Origin: Allomyces arbusculus
Taxonomy: Eukaryota; Blastocladiomycota; Blastocladiomycetes; Blastocladiales; Blastocladiaceae
Length of the DNA: 64,000 bases
Reading direction: 5' to 3'
Assembly (NCBI GenBank): GCA_027604705.1
Contig: JADHYV010000008.1
Location: 248,001 to 312,000 of the forward strand
The notes under the pieces were generated by a model. It was not told the DNA's origin, searched no databases, and worked only from the letters and a program-made list of their open reading frames with translations. Shown here one piece after another: positions 34,998 through 47,707 of this stretch. Position 1 is the first letter of the stretch; every line of letters begins with the position of its first letter. The translations under genes were made by a program, and so were the position numbers.

Positions 34998-35434
34998 GGT
35001 GCGGGCAGCAGAGTCGGCGCGCGGCGCATCGTAGAGTGGGCGAGTTACCCGGTCGAGTGCGGGCAGTCTTGGTGCACGAGTGGGAGTGCTGCGATCGCCG
35101 TTGCCGTCGCGAGCGTCGGCGCGGTCGTTGGCGGGCGCGGTGGTGCTGCTGGTGGTGTGTGGAGCGTGCGCCGCGAGGCAGGGCGGTGGTGGTGGCGGCG
35201 GCGGTGCCTGGCCGTAACCTAACCGATTTCCACGCGCCCAGTCGCACCCAGTCGCCCCCCTCACCCCTCACCCCCGTCCTCCCCCATCATCGCTATCATC
35301 CGCACTGCCCAGTCCGGCAGCGCCGGCGCTGCACCGCGACGACGACGAGGACATCCTGCAACGCAACGCGCACGAGCACGACGACGCCGGCAACACCACT
35401 TCATCTTTCTCGCATTCCAACCAGCCGTGCGACC
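34998..35434. promoter_or_regulatory. 437-base divergent promoter between RhoGEF (-) and a calcium-sensor gene (+)
   Basis: The region is GC-rich in its RhoGEF half and C-rich towards the calcium-sensor start. No TATA sequence is seen. The calcium-sensor ATG has the context GACCATGG. Confidence 0.5.
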
Positions 35435-36577
35435 ATGGGCCACGCCAAGTCGCGCCCACGGCCCTCCAAGGACGAGCTCGCCGCGCTCGTCAAGGACACG
35501 CACTTTACCGAAAAGCAGCTGCTGCTGTGGTATGACGCCTTTGTCAAGGCCTGCACCGCACACGCGCACCCGCACTACCCCAATGGTCGCGACCGCGCCG
35601 CCACGTCGGCCTCGGCCCCGGCTCGCGGCGCCGCGGCCCGCCTGCGCGCATCAAGCTCGGCGACTACCGACTCGGACGCATCGGTCGCCGCCGCTGCCGC
35701 GCGCGCCGTGGCCGCGGGCGCTGTGCGAGGCACCAGCTCGACCGACGCGTCGTCTACGAATGGTTCGCTCGACGCGCTCCCGCCAACCGCGCACTCGGCT
35801 TCGCATGTGCACCTGTCGATGCCGCACCACCACGCCTCGCAACATCTGCAGCCTGCGCTCGACCGCGCCGCGTTACGCGCCATGTACGCGCGCTTCTTCC
35901 CGTTTGGCGACGCGCGCGCCTTTGCCGACCGCATGTTTGCTGTGCTCGACACGGACCGCGACGGTCTGGTCCAATTTCGCGAGTTTGTGCAAGCGCTCGC
36001 CATCACGTCGCGCACGGGCCACGTCGCTGCCGATGACCGTCTGCACTGGGCGTTCCGTCTCTACGATGTGAACGACGACGGCCTGATCTCGCGCGACGAA
36101 GTACTCGCCGTGGTCCAGGCGCTCGACGCGATGCTGGGTCCGCTCGCGACTTCTTACACAAGACCACCGCCGTCGTCGGCAACAACGACCGCATCGGGAA
36201 CGCTCGACGCGTCCACGCTCGCACCGCCACCGGCCGTCCCGCTCACCATTTCAGCCAGCGCGCCCGTATCGACCGACGGTGGGTGGCTGCACGGTACCAT
36301 GGACCCGGCAGCAGCGCAGCAGCGGCAAAGACACCACGTATCGTTCCAGGAACCGGCACGGTCCACGCGGGATGCTGCGCCGATACCAGCGGCCGCTTTG
36401 CCGCTCCCAGACTCTGGCCCGGCACGCGACTTGGCGCTCGCGCAGCGCGTCGATTACTTGTTTGCCGTTATGGACCGGAATGGTGACGGCAGGGTCGGGC
36501 TTGGCGAGTTCATGTCGGCGGCGCGCGCGCAGCCTGTGCTGCTGCAAGCACTCAGTATGTACGAGGGGATGGTTTGA
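35435..36577 (+). CDS. Neuronal calcium sensor / frequenin-like EF-hand protein with large insertions
   Basis: The single exon encodes 380 residues, twice the 190 of NCS-1/Frq1. It opens MGHAKSRPRPSKDELAALV, with Gly2 in a plausible N-myristoylation site, then DTHFTEKQLLLWYDAFVKAC, a good match to the NCS start. Three canonical EF loops are DTDRDGLVQFRE (about 172), DVNDDGLISRDE (about 211) and DRNGDGRVGLGE (about 347). The first EF region is degenerate, as is usual in NCS proteins. About 95 residues of Ser/Ala/Thr-rich sequence separate the N-terminal helix from FFPFGD, and about 125 residues of Pro/Ser/Thr sequence separate the last two EF hands. In yeast Frq1 activates PI4-kinase Pik1; a similar role is inferred. 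Calcineurin B is a less likely reading because of the myristoylation-type start and FFPFGD segment. Confidence 0.88.
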   Translation: MGHAKSRPRPSKDELAALVKDTHFTEKQLLLWYDAFVKACTAHAHPHYPNGRDRAATSASAPARGAAARLRASSSATTDSDASVAAAAARAVAAGAVRGTSSTDASSTNGSLDALPPTAHSASHVHLSMPHHHASQHLQPALDRAALRAMYARFFPFGDARAFADRMFAVLDTDRDGLVQFREFVQALAITSRTGHVAADDRLHWAFRLYDVNDDGLISRDEVLAVVQALDAMLGPLATSYTRPPPSSATTTASGTLDASTLAPPPAVPLTISASAPVSTDGGWLHGTMDPAAAQQRQRHHVSFQEPARSTRDAAPIPAAALPLPDSGPARDLALAQRVDYLFAVMDRNGDGRVGLGEFMSAARAQPVLLQALSMYEGMV

Positions 36578-38784
36578 TGAGTGTGGATCGGGGTTGCAGG
36601 CGTCGCTGGCGGCGCGTACATATCATTCATAGAGACCGTGATCTGCTATTTGTTGTCTGGTCCTACATCTCGTTCAGCATCCTTTCGCCCTCGTGAACAT
36701 GCACCGACAGGTCGCCATGCGACTGCAGACTGATCGCCGTGTTATGGCTCCGGCTTGCGATGGGTAAAGTTGGCATCGAGGCGGCCCAGAGTCTCGTCCT
36801 GTTTGCGCCCATTTGAGCTCCATTCCACTCGCCACACTCCACACGCTCCACAGGCGCGTCCGCGCCGGCCGAGGTCCTGAATGTAAACTGATCCGCTCGG
36901 ACCATGGCCTCTCGAGTCGGTCCACTCCTATCTTCGTCCGCCCTCCATCAAGAAGATTTGCAAGGAGCGTTTACCGGTCCGTGTATGCGACTCGGTCGAG
37001 TGCACGCTCAAGCCTGAGAGTCGGTGATATTTTTTTGGTCGCGTGCGAAAATAAATGCACTACGCTGCTGTTGTGTTGTTTTGTCGACGTTTGCAACCCA
37101 AAGCAGCCTTTCTTCAACGCAAACTTGAGAAAATGCACCAGCGGACCAAATTTTGATTGGCCGCTCCCTTGCTTGGGTTCGTTCGCCCCCAAGGTTCTTT
37201 TGCGCCAATGTCCTGGCGGACAAACCCCAACTGTTTTTGTTCGTGTTGGGATCGATCGCACCGGCACGCCGTTGCGGAGATATTCTCCAAGAACTCTTGT
37301 CCATGGCGTCACCGCCGCCGAGGGCAACATGGTGCACGGGCGCGTGGGTGAGAGCGCGGCCGACATGATCCAGTCGGACGTCGGCGACGAGGCCGTCACG
37401 GAGGACAGGCAGCAACGCAACGCGTTGGTCGTGTTCACCATGGCGCGTGGTGTTGATGGCGTCGTGTTGGTGACCGTTGACCTTTTGTTCGACAGCGCAC
37501 CAGGCTTTGGGGGACGAGATCAGGAACGAGATCGCTGTGGCCAACGACCGCCACGCGACAGGGCGCGTTTGCGGCGCGTTGCTGGGCGGCGGAATCGTGG
37601 ACGGCGACGTGTTGGAACCCAGCCAGCCCTTGGATTGCGTTGTCAGCGTTATCGTCCGCCGCTTCTTCCCCGCCCTCTGTTGGCGGAGCGCGTCTCGCGG
37701 CATTCCCCAAGCGGAAGCGTGAGTTGTTTTGGGTGTTGGTGAAAAAACAACCACCACCACCAACAAGTGGGATCATCCCATCATGCTGGCGAGTCGAAGT
37801 CGCGTGCTTGCGTGGGCAGGCGGCCGCCACTGATTTCGAACCCACTTTGCCGCGCAAAAACACGCGCAGAGACGCTTGGCACGCAAAACCATTTGGCCGG
37901 CCGCAGAAGGGCGCCGTGTTCGCCGAGGATCCGCGACGTGGGCCGGGGCGGGTGGGGAGTGGGGGCCGTGTCGTGCCGAAAGGACGAAAAAGAAGCATGC
38001 TCGGCAAGCCGAGATGGTCGTCCCACCCGACCCGAGCGCGCGGCCGACCACCGACCACTTCACAACCGACCACCACCAACCACTGCGGGCTCCGCCGCAA
38101 GTATAAAAGCGCCAGCCCCCGTCGCGCATTCCGGCCTGCTCCGAATCCTCCTCCCTCCCCACCTTGCTCTCGCGGATCTCGCTCCGACCGACTTTGATCT
38201 CGTTTTTGGACGCGTCCCTGCTGTTACCCTGTGCAGGACCGCTGCTGTGATCTCCAACTCGACTTGCGCCGCGTCTCGTTGCACGGAACCGCTCGTCGAC
38301 TCTGTATATTTTCCATTTTTTTGCCGGCGCGCCGTACCCCGTGTGTCACCCAACCCAAGGTGCGCGCGATTCTCTCTCTTTTGCTTCTCCTCTGATCCGT
38401 CGCTGCGGGCATCCGGATCAGAAGCTCTCGTGCGGGCGACAGCGCGTGGTCGTGCTCGCAATCGTCGCGCGTCTTTCACGGTCAAAGAGACCTTGATCTG
38501 GCGCGCGCGATGCGTGTTCTTCGGCCAAGTGAGCGTCGTGCTCTGTGGCGAGATCGCTGCTGGTCGCACGCGTGCCGTGCACGAGCACGATGCGATGCGA
38601 CGCGACGCTTCTTTCTTTGGCCGATCTTGCAAGCACACGCGTTTTGTTGCCCTTTTCGACGACGCAACTGACCATGCCGTCCTCACTGCTCCCCCGTCAT
38701 CCATTCAAGCTCCGTCCGGCCATTGCGCTTGCACTCCTGTTCGTCGCCGCTCCTTGACCCTCCCGACCTCGGCCTGCCGTCACC
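36578..38784. other. 2.2-kb region before ATP-citrate lyase, no gene recognised
   Basis: The left half (36.6-37.7 kb) has mixed composition and frames up to about 150 codons on both strands without recognisable motifs. The right half is upstream sequence of ATP-citrate lyase: a TATA sequence at 38101-38109 lies about 680 bases before the ATG, implying a long leader or a leader intron. A real gene in the left half cannot be excluded. Confidence 0.45.
38101..38109 (+). promoter_or_regulatory. TATA box upstream of ATP-citrate lyase
   Basis: GTATAAAAG stands out in GC-rich sequence. It lies about 680 bases before the start codon, so the leader is long, or is spliced, or another start is used. 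Confidence 0.55.
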
Positions 38785-41700
38785 ATGTCCGCCAAGGCCA
38801 TTCGCGAATTCCACGGCAAGCATGTGCTCGCCTACCACCTGTCGCGTGCGCCGCTTCCCGCGGGCGCCGTCGTGGCCTCGAAATTCGATCCCGCCACGTT
38901 GGGCCACCCGCTGCTCGCGACCGTGAGCGTGCCGGCGGCTTACACGTCCGAGTCGGAGCGCGTTGCCGTCGTTTCACAGGCGCTCGACCGCGCGGCCGCA
39001 GTGCACCCGTGGGTCAAGACCGAGAAGCTGGTCGTCAAGCCCGACATGCTGATCAAGCGCCGCGGCAAGGCCGGATTGCTCGGGCTCAACCTCGACTGGG
39101 AAAACGCGCGTAAGTGGGTGATTGAACGTGCCGGGAAGCCGTGCCAGGTGCGAATTTACGAATGGTTTCTTTCGTCTTTCGCGACGCATGGACGGATTGG
39201 GAGTGGGACCGTGGTTGGCGTGGTCGGCGTGGTCAGAGAAACGTGACCGCGACGAGATGTGACGAGCGTCGAGCGAGGACGAAAGCCGCTCGGATCCGAC
39301 CCGACGTCCCCTCCCGTCGCTGCCGAAAGTGATCGCATTGGCGCGACATGACTTTGATTAATTGCTGACCGTGAATTCTCCGCCCTTGAATCGACGTAGG
39401 TCGAGCACACGTCCGGTGTCCTGACACACTTCCTGATCGAGCGGTTTGTCCCGCACCAGGGCCCCGAGGAACACTACGTGTGCATCCAGGCGACGCGGCA
39501 GGGCGACCTGATCTACTACTCGACCAAGGGCGGTGTCGACATTGGCGATGTGGATTCGCACGCGCGCCGGATCCTGGTTCCCGTGCTCGCTGCCTACCCG
39601 GACGCGGCCGTCCGCTCTGAGCTCCTTGCCGATGTCGCCGACGACCACACCAAGGCAGTCCTGGCCGAATTTGTTGCGCGGTTGTACGCCGTTTACGCCG
39701 ACTGCCAGTTCACTTACCTCGAAATCAACCCGCTCGTCGTGATCCGCAAGGGCGAGACGGTCGAAATCCACTACCTCGACCTGGCCGCCAAGCTCGACCA
39801 GACGGCCGAGTTTGAATGCGGGACCAAGTGGTCCAAGGCGCTCGGCCAGGCGCCCGAACTCGTGCGTCGCTCAGCCAATGCCACGCCCGGATCGCCCACG
39901 ACCGTCGACGACTTGACGGGCCCGCCCATCGAGTTCCCGGCGCCGTTTGGCCGCGAAATGACCAAAGAGGAAGCCTACATTGCTGAGCTCGACGCCAAGA
40001 CGGGCGCCTCGCTCAAGCTGACGGTGCTCAACCCGCACGGCAAGATCTGGACCATGGTCGCCGGCGGCGGTGCGTCGGTCGTCTATTCGGACGCGATTGC
40101 CGCGCTCGGTTACGCGCATGAGCTCGCCAACTATGGCGAGTACTCTGGCGCGCCGACCGAGACGCAGACATACGAGTACGCGCGCACGGTCCTCGACTTG
40201 ATGACGCGCGGCGCCCCGCGCGCGGACGGCAAAGTCCTGATTGTCGGTGGCGGGATCGCCAACTTTACCAACGTCGCGTCCACGTTCAAGGGCATTGCCC
40301 GCGCGCTCAGCGAGTTCCAGAAGCTGCTTCAGGCGCACCAGGTGCGCGTGTTTGTGCGCCGTGCCGGCCCGAACTGGCAGGAGGGGCTCAAGCTGATCCG
40401 TCAGCTGGCCGCAACGCTCGGGATTGAAATGCACGTCTTCGGCCCGGAAACGCACATCACGGCCATTGTCCCGCTCGCGCTGACCGGCAAGATGCCGTCG
40501 CTCGACGGCGCCCCGGAACTGCAGGGCGCGTCGCGCGCGTCGTATGACCCGCTCGGCGCCGCGCCCAAGACCGCGGCGTCGTCCCCCACCGTTGAGGCCG
40601 CCAAGCCCCCCGCAGCCGCCAAGTCCGTCGAGGTCGCGCGTGGACCCAAGGGCACCGCGCACTTCCCGGACGCGCATACCGCCCCTCCTGCGGCCTCGCG
40701 CGACGCTCCGCTCACGAACCGCACGCGCGCGTTTGTCTATGGGATGCAGCCGCGCGCCGTGCAGGGCATGCTCGACTTTGACTTCATGTGCCAGCGGTCG
40801 GTGCCCTCAGTCGCGGCCATGATCTATCCGTTTGGTGGGTCGCATGTCCAGAAATTCTACTGGGGAACGCAGGAGACGCTCGTGCCGGTCTTCCAGTCGG
40901 TGACCGCGGCGGTCAAGGAGCACCCGGAGGTCGACACGGTGGTCAACTTTGCGTCGTGCCGGTCGGTCTACGACTCGACGCTCGAGTTGCTGAAGTGCCC
41001 GCAGATCAAGACGATTGCGATTATTGCCGAGGGCGTGCCGGAACGCCGCGCGCGACAGTTGCTCCATGCGGCCGCGGAAAAGGGGGTCCTGATTATTGGG
41101 CCCGCGACGGTCGGTGGCATCAAGCCGGGCTGCTTCAAGATCGGGAACACGGGCGGGATGATGGACAATATCGTCGCAAGCAAGCTCTACCGCCCCGGGT
41201 CGGTCGCCTACGTGTCCAAGTCGGGCGGCATGTCGAACGAACTCAATAACATCATTTCGCGCACGACCAACGGCGTCTACGAGGGCGTAGCGATTGGTGG
41301 CGATCGGTACCCGGGGTCGACGTTCATCGACCATCTGCGCCGGTTCCAGCACGACCCGAATGTCGCAATCATGGTCTTGCTCGGCGAAGTCGGTGGCGTG
41401 GAAGAGTACGAGATTGCCAAGGCCGTCAAGTCGGGCGAGATCACCAAGCCCGTGGTTGCCTGGTGCATTGGCACGTGCGCGTCCATGTTCACGACCGAGG
41501 TGCAGTTTGGCCACGCCGGTGCCTTGGCCAACTCGGACTCGGAGACGGCCGTGGCCAAGAACCGCGCGCTCAAGGAAGCGGGCGTCTACGTGCCCGACAC
41601 GTTCGAGGCCATGCCGGCGGTCCTGCACCGCGTCTACACGGAGCTCGTCAACAAGGGCACGATTGTTCCGCAGCCGGAACCCGAGGTGCCCAAGATCCCG

Positions 41701-42570
41701 CTCGACTACTCGTGGGCGCAGGAACTCGGGCTGATCCGGAAACCTGCGGCGTTTGTCTCGACGATTTGTGACGACCGTGGCCAGGAGCTGCTGTATGCGG
41801 GCATGCCCATCTCGGACGTGTTCAAGCAGAACATTGGCATTGGCGGCGTCGTCTCGCTGCTGTGGTTCAAGCGCCGGCTACCCGACTACGCGTGCAAGTT
41901 TATCGAGATGGTGTTGATGCTCACGGCTGACCACGGACCCGCCGTCTCGGGCGCGCACAACACGATTGTCACGGCGCGTGCCGGTAAAGACCTTGTCTCG
42001 TCGATCTGCGCTGGCCTCTTGACGATTGGCGAGCGGTTTGGCGGTGCGCTCGACGGCGCCGCCGACCAATTCTCGTCGGCCTACGACCGGTCGCTGACGC
42101 CGCGCGCGTTTGTGGATTCGATGCGCAAGCAAAACAAGCTGATTTTGGGTATTGGCCACAAGATCAAGTCGCGCACGAACCCAGACCTGCGCGTCGAGAT
42201 TATCAAGGAGTACGCCAAGAAGTCGTTCCCGGCGACGCCGATTCTCGACTATGCGCTGGCCGTCGAGGCGATTACGACCTCCAAGAAGGACAACCTGATC
42301 CTGAACGTCGACGGCGCGATTGGCGTGCTGTTTGTCGACCTGCTGCGGTACTCGGGCGCGTTCACGCGCGACGAGGCCGACGAGGTGCTCAAGATTGGCA
42401 CGCTGAACGGTCTGTTTGTGCTGGGCCGGTCAATTGGGTTCATTGGCCATTTCTTGGACCAGAAGCGGCTCAAGCAAGGGCTCTACCGCCACCCGTGGGA
42501 CGATATCTCGTACCTGGTCGGGCAGGACGAGTCGGCGCGTATTCTCGCGTCGGCGGCGGGCACGAGCTAA
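38785..42570 (+). CDS. ACLY: ATP-citrate lyase, single-chain form
   Basis: The enzyme makes cytosolic acetyl-CoA and oxaloacetate from citrate, ATP and CoA, feeding fatty-acid and sterol synthesis. Exons 38785-39147 and 39400-42570 give 1177 residues (human ACLY 1101). The N-terminal ATP-grasp part has [20 protein letters not shown] and [11 protein letters not shown]. The CoA-ligase part has [14 protein letters not shown] and the phospho-histidine loop [16 protein letters not shown] near residue 825. The C-terminal citrate-synthase-like part has [33 protein letters not shown] and [13 protein letters not shown]. Both halves are in one chain, as in animals; ascomycetes split them into two genes. 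The extra length is mainly an Ala/Pro/Lys linker around DNA 40540-40700. Confidence 0.97.
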
Positions 42571-43248
42571 GTGTGATGGGTTTGGCTTGGTTTGGTTTGT
42601 TGGGAGGAGCTGGGCCTGCGGGCGCCAGGCACGCACAGGTGGAGAAGGACGGCAGTGCCGAGGTGGTGCGGTGTCGATTCGTTTCTGGCGCGGTCTTGAT
42701 AAAGCCATTGCATTCTATATTTTACTTTGGACGGTTTTGGACGGTGTGCACGCGTGCCGGGTCGGCCAGCGTCGTCGTGATTGGCCGCTCTGCTGAGCTT
42801 TGCTTGCGGCGATGGACGCCAAAGCAAAGCGTGATCACCGTGGGAGAAGACGCGTCGTACGCTTCGCGGGCCCCAGTGGCGCTGCCACACGTGCATTGTC
42901 GAGAGACGTGGCAGTTTTCGACACGTCGGGCTCTCGGAGCGTTTTTGCCTTGGGCTCGCCAAAGCTCGCCACCCGCCGTGATCTTCACTCAACCACCGCC
43001 GCAACCTCCATCCAGTCGCCCAACACGACGACCACAGCGGCGGCGCACCTCTGCACTTGCCCGCACGACAAGACCTGCCGCATTCGCGCGTGCACCCGCC
43101 CCACCGCTCTCTGCGCGCACCAAGAGCCGCGATCGCCGCGACTGCACGCGTCTCCTCGAGCCTGCTGTGGGAGCGCAACGCGCCTCTGCCTCCCCTTTAC
43201 AACCCCGCGCTGCTCTCTCGACCGGATCTGCCAACTTATCCCGCCACC
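42571..43248. other. Intergenic region between ATP-citrate lyase and Sec31
   Basis: The first 200 bases look like a 3' UTR (T/G-rich, then ATTCTATATTTTAC at about 42711-42724). The rest is promoter and leader of Sec31, becoming pyrimidine-rich before the CCACCATG start context. No gene. Confidence 0.5.
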
Positions 43249-46200
43249 ATGACGCGCAAGACGCTGTCGCGCACCGCGACCTTGACGTGGTCGCCCGCGT
43301 TCCCGCACCTGTCGTCGTTCCCGCAGTACATTGCCACGGGGTCGGTTGCTGGCGCGCTCGACGCGTCTTTCTCGAGCCAGTCGGCGCTCGAGCTGTTTGA
43401 AGTGCCCTTTGACGACTCGCACGAGCTGCGGCCCGTCGCGTCCGTTCCGTCGAGTGCGCGGTGCGTTTACTCCTTAAAGTGTTGAAAACCGCGTGTGAGG
43501 GGCGCGCAAATCACGAACCGGGCACTGATCACATCTTCCTTCCTTTGCGCGACACAGATTCAACCGTCTCGCCTGGACCAACTTCTGCACCGACGCGGCA
43601 CCCAATGGTATTCTCGCCGCGGGCCTCGAAAACGGCGAACTCGCGCTCTACAACCCGCATGCACTGTTGCACGGTCCCGACGGCAGCGCCGATGACGTCG
43701 ACGCGACGCGCCCGGACCCGGTGCTTTTCCGGTCGACCTCGCACACGGCCGCGGTCCGCGGACTCGACTTTAACGCGATCCAGCCCAACTTGCTCGGTAC
43801 CGGCGCGGGCGAAGGTGAGATTCTGATCTGGGACATGAATAACCCGGCGACACCCTATTCGCCGGGACCTACCAAGTCGCCGCGGCTCGCCGGGTCGGAA
43901 GTCAATTGCTTGGCCTGGAACCGGTCGGTGCCGCATATCTTGGCCACGTCGTCGTCGAATGGGATCACGGTCGTGTGGGATCTGAAGAACCGCCGCGAAG
44001 TGTTTTCGCTCGCCGCGCCCACGTCGGCGCCGGGCGGGATGTGGAATGCCGCCGGGTCGAACGCCGCGGCAGGAGGGCGCCGCCAGGGGGTGGTTGTCGC
44101 GTGGCATCCCGATGTGGTTCGTATTCAACTCGCGCTTATGCATGCTCGTGGAAGTGGTGGTGGCAGTGGCAGCTGCGGACAATTTGCTGATGTGACGTGA
44201 TCATCTGCTGCTGCTAGCCGACGCAATTTGTCACGGCGCTCGAAGACGATGCCAACCCCGTCATTCTCATGTGGGACTTGCGCAACGCGACAGCACCGCT
44301 GCGCACGATGCAAGGCCACACCAAGGGCATCTTGTCGGTCGCCTGGTGTCCAAAAGACTCGGACCTGCTCTTGTCGTGCGGCAAGGATAACCGCACGCTC
44401 TGCTGGAACCCGGCGCAGGGCGAGATTATTGGCGAGTTGCCGCACGCCAACAACTGGTGCTTTGACGTACAGTGGTGTGCGCGCAACCCGGACCTGCTCT
44501 CGGTGGCCTCGTTTGACGGGTCCGTGACCGTCCAGTCGCTGCTGCCCTCGGAACCGGCGCCGCCGGCATCGCCCACGACCGTCGCCAACGACCCGTTTGC
44601 GGCTATCACGCCGGCCGCGACGAGCGTCGCGTCGACGATCGCGCTCAAGCAGCCGCCCAAGTGGATGCGGCGGCCGTGCTCGGTCGCGTTTGGGTTTGGT
44701 GGACGGCTCGCGCACGTCACGGCCAAGAACCAGTCGCAGGTGGTTATCAAGCAAATTACGGGCAAGATTGCTGCGCAGGCAACCGAGTTGCAGCAGGCGC
44801 TCGCGGGCAACACGCAGGCGAAGCTCGCACAGACGCGCGTCGAGGAAGAGGGCAACCCGAAACGCAAGTTGACCTGGACGGTGATTCAGAGTTTGTTCGA
44901 GTCAGAGCAAGGGCGTGCCACGCTCGTGCGCTTGCTCGACGACGAGCTGCGCGCACACCAAGTCGCACTCGTCCCGCCGTACACGAGCCCAGAGGACGCG
45001 GCGGCTGCGGCCGCGGCGGCGGATGCGGCTGCTGCTGCGGCGGCGGCCGACTCGGCTGCGGCGCTTGCGGCCGCGTTTGACGGTATTGACGGTGCCACGG
45101 CTCCCATCGAGGGTGCTGAAGGTGCCAAGGGCGAGGACAAGAAGCCCGCAGAGGCGCCGGCGGCGACAGAAGAGGAAAAGCCCGCGGCACCGACGGCACT
45201 CGCAATCCCGGCCGACGCGACTGATGCCGACGACGGCACGCTGATCCAAGCAGTCCTACACGGCGACTACACCGAGGCCGTGCACGCGGCGCTCGCGCAG
45301 CACCGGTTCTCCGAAGCGCTGATTCTGGCCGCGTGCGGTGGACACGACCTGTTTGTCAAGACGCGTGACGCGTACCTGGCGCGGCACCCGGCGGCGCTGC
45401 ACGCGCTGATCGCAACGGTCGTTGCCGGCCGGTGGAACGACCTGCTCGTGACGCAGTTTGACTGGCGGCAGATCTTGATTGTCGTGCTCACGTACTGCAA
45501 GGGTGACGAGCTGATTGATCTCGCGGGCAAGCTCGGCGACCAGCTCCTGCAGCGCGGCGAGGAACTGGGCGCCGTGATCAGTTTCTTGTTGAGTGGCCGG
45601 CTCGAGCAACTCGTCCAGATTTGGTCGCAGCACATGGCCGAGGACACGGTCTCGTCGCCCGTCCTGCAGGCGGCCGCGACGTGGGGGCCCAAGTGCGACG
45701 AGCGCGCGCAGTTGCTGCACCATGTGATCGAGCAAACGTCCCTCGTTATGGCCGCTGTCGGCGTTACGCAGCTGCCCAAGGCCCTGCTCGCCGTGTTCGC
45801 CGAGTACGCCAATGTCGTCGCGCTCGCAGGCGACCTCCCCGTTGCCTGGAAGTACCTGACGCAGCTGCCGGCGTCGCCCGCGGCCGAGGGGGTCCCGGAA
45901 CGCACGTGCACGGCGATTCAACTGCTCAAGCACCGCGTGCATGGTGCCCTCCCACGCGCGTCCCAAGTGGCCGACGCCCCGGCGCTGCCCTACGAGGTCG
46001 TCGACGTGAACGGCCCACTCCTCGCGCCGGCGCTCGAGCCCGTCCCGGAACCCGTCCAGCAGCAGCAGCCCGTCGCGGCGCAGCCGCAGCAGCAACCGGC
46101 TCAAGCCTACCCGGGTGCCTCGCAATCGAGTTACTACGGCAACGGGTACAACCCCTACGCGCCCGCCCCGGCCGCGCAACAGCCCGTCAACCCCTACGCG

Positions 46201-47295
46201 CCCCCGGTCCCTGCCGCACAGCCAGGGCCCTACGGTGTCGTCCCGCCGCAGCCGTACAACCCGTACGCGGCCGCAGCGCCGGCGCCATCCACGCCCTCGG
46301 GTGGGTTCATGGTCCCGCCCCCAACAGCCGCGACGGCGATCCCGACGCCCAACCCGTACGCGACCATGGGCACGATGGCCGGCGCTTTGCCGAACGCGCC
46401 GATCCCGCCGCCGCCGCGCAACGCGACCCCACCCGCGCCGCACTCGGGCTGGAACGACGCACCTCCCGCGGCCGCACGCGCACTGACCCCGGCGACCAAG
46501 CCGCTCGCGCCGCCTCCCGCGCCCGTGCCGGCTCCGTTCCCGAACCAGGCAAACGGTGGGGCCTACAACCCGTACGCGACGCAGGCGGGCCCGTACGGCA
46601 CGCAGCCGCCGCAGACGCCCACGCACGCGCCTGTGCAGGCGATGCCGCTGCCGCCACCGCCGCCGGCGACCGCGGCCCCGCCGCATGCCGCGTTCGCGCC
46701 CCCGCAGGGTGGGCGGATGTCGGTCCCGCCGCAAGCGGCGTCGCCCGTGCACCACCTCCCGCCGCCGCCGCCGGCGATGGGGAACGTCGCGGTCCCGCCG
46801 CCGCCGCCGCCGCATATGCAGCAGCCGCAGCAGCCACAGCAGGGGTACGCGGGTGTTCCGCCGCCGATGGGGATGGGCGGCGCGCCGCGTCCGCCGTCTG
46901 CCGCGCCTGCTCCGCGCCCACCGTCGGCTGCCCCTCCCGCTGCCGCCCCGGCCCCCGCGCCGCCTGCGGGCGACCGGTCGCGGATCTCCGCCGAGAACAT
47001 GCCCGTGTTCACGGTGCTCAACAACGCGCTGCAGCGCGCTAAAGCGGGTTCTGCCCCCGCGCAGCGGCGGTTGGTCGAGGACGTGGATCGCCGGATGAAC
47101 CAGTTGTTTGATGCGCTGAATGCGGGCACGTTAGCGGAGGGGGTGGTCGCGGCGCTGCATACGTACGCGCGCGCGGTCGAGCAGCGCGATTGGGCGACGG
47201 CGGTGCGCGTGCACCAGGAGTTGAGTGTGTCCCAGTTTGATGCGTGGATGATTGGGTTGAAGCGGTTGGTGGATTTGGTGGCCAAGATGCCGTGA
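43249..47295 (+). CDS. SEC31: Sec31, COPII outer-coat component
   Basis: Sec31 with Sec13 forms the outer cage of COPII vesicles leaving the ER and stimulates Sar1 GTPase. Exons 43249-43460, 43558-44116 and 44218-47295 give 1282 residues. It opens with the family signature TLSRTATLTWSP, followed by seven WD40 repeats to about residue 350 (for example GEGEILIWDMNNP, GITVVWDLKNR, PVILMWDLRNA, and NNWCFDVQWCARNPDLLSVA). The helical solenoid region includes GDYTEAVHAALAQHRFSEAL and DWRQILIVVLTYCKGDEL. A Pro/Gln/Ala-rich region of about 450 residues with NPYA repeats follows, presumably contacting Sec23/Sar1. The conserved C-terminal helical domain ends at DWATAVRVHQELSVSQFDAW. An Ala-rich insertion sits near DNA 45000-45070. 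Confidence 0.96.
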
Positions 47296-47675
47296 GGTGG
47301 GAGGAGGAGGAGGAGGAGGATTTCGAGGAGCGAAGAGCGGATTGGGATGGGATGAGGATCGGTGCGGGTTCGCGTGCGCCGGGTCCCAACATTTTATTTC
47401 GTTTGATGTTGTCGGTTTGGTTTTGTCGTGGCCGATGTGGAGGAGGAGGCGCTGTCATCTGAAGTGAAGGAAGGAAAGAAAAACCAGGAATGCTTATCCA
47501 CGACGCGATCTGCGTTGGGAGCGGAGAAGCAGATGCGATTTGGCCCAGATTTCGCCCCTTTTCCCGACCCTTCTAGGCCGGTTCAATGTTCCATCAACAC
47601 GCAAGTCTGTCTTTCTGTAAATCGCCGCTCCCCTCGCTTTCGTTTTCCTCCTTGCCACGGTTCGCCACGCGCTGA

Positions 47676-47707
<32 letters not shown>

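Noticed and set aside
45256-46815. 519-codon open frame on the minus strand
   Set aside because: Antisense to Sec31; Arg-rich shadow of its proline-rich region with no domain.
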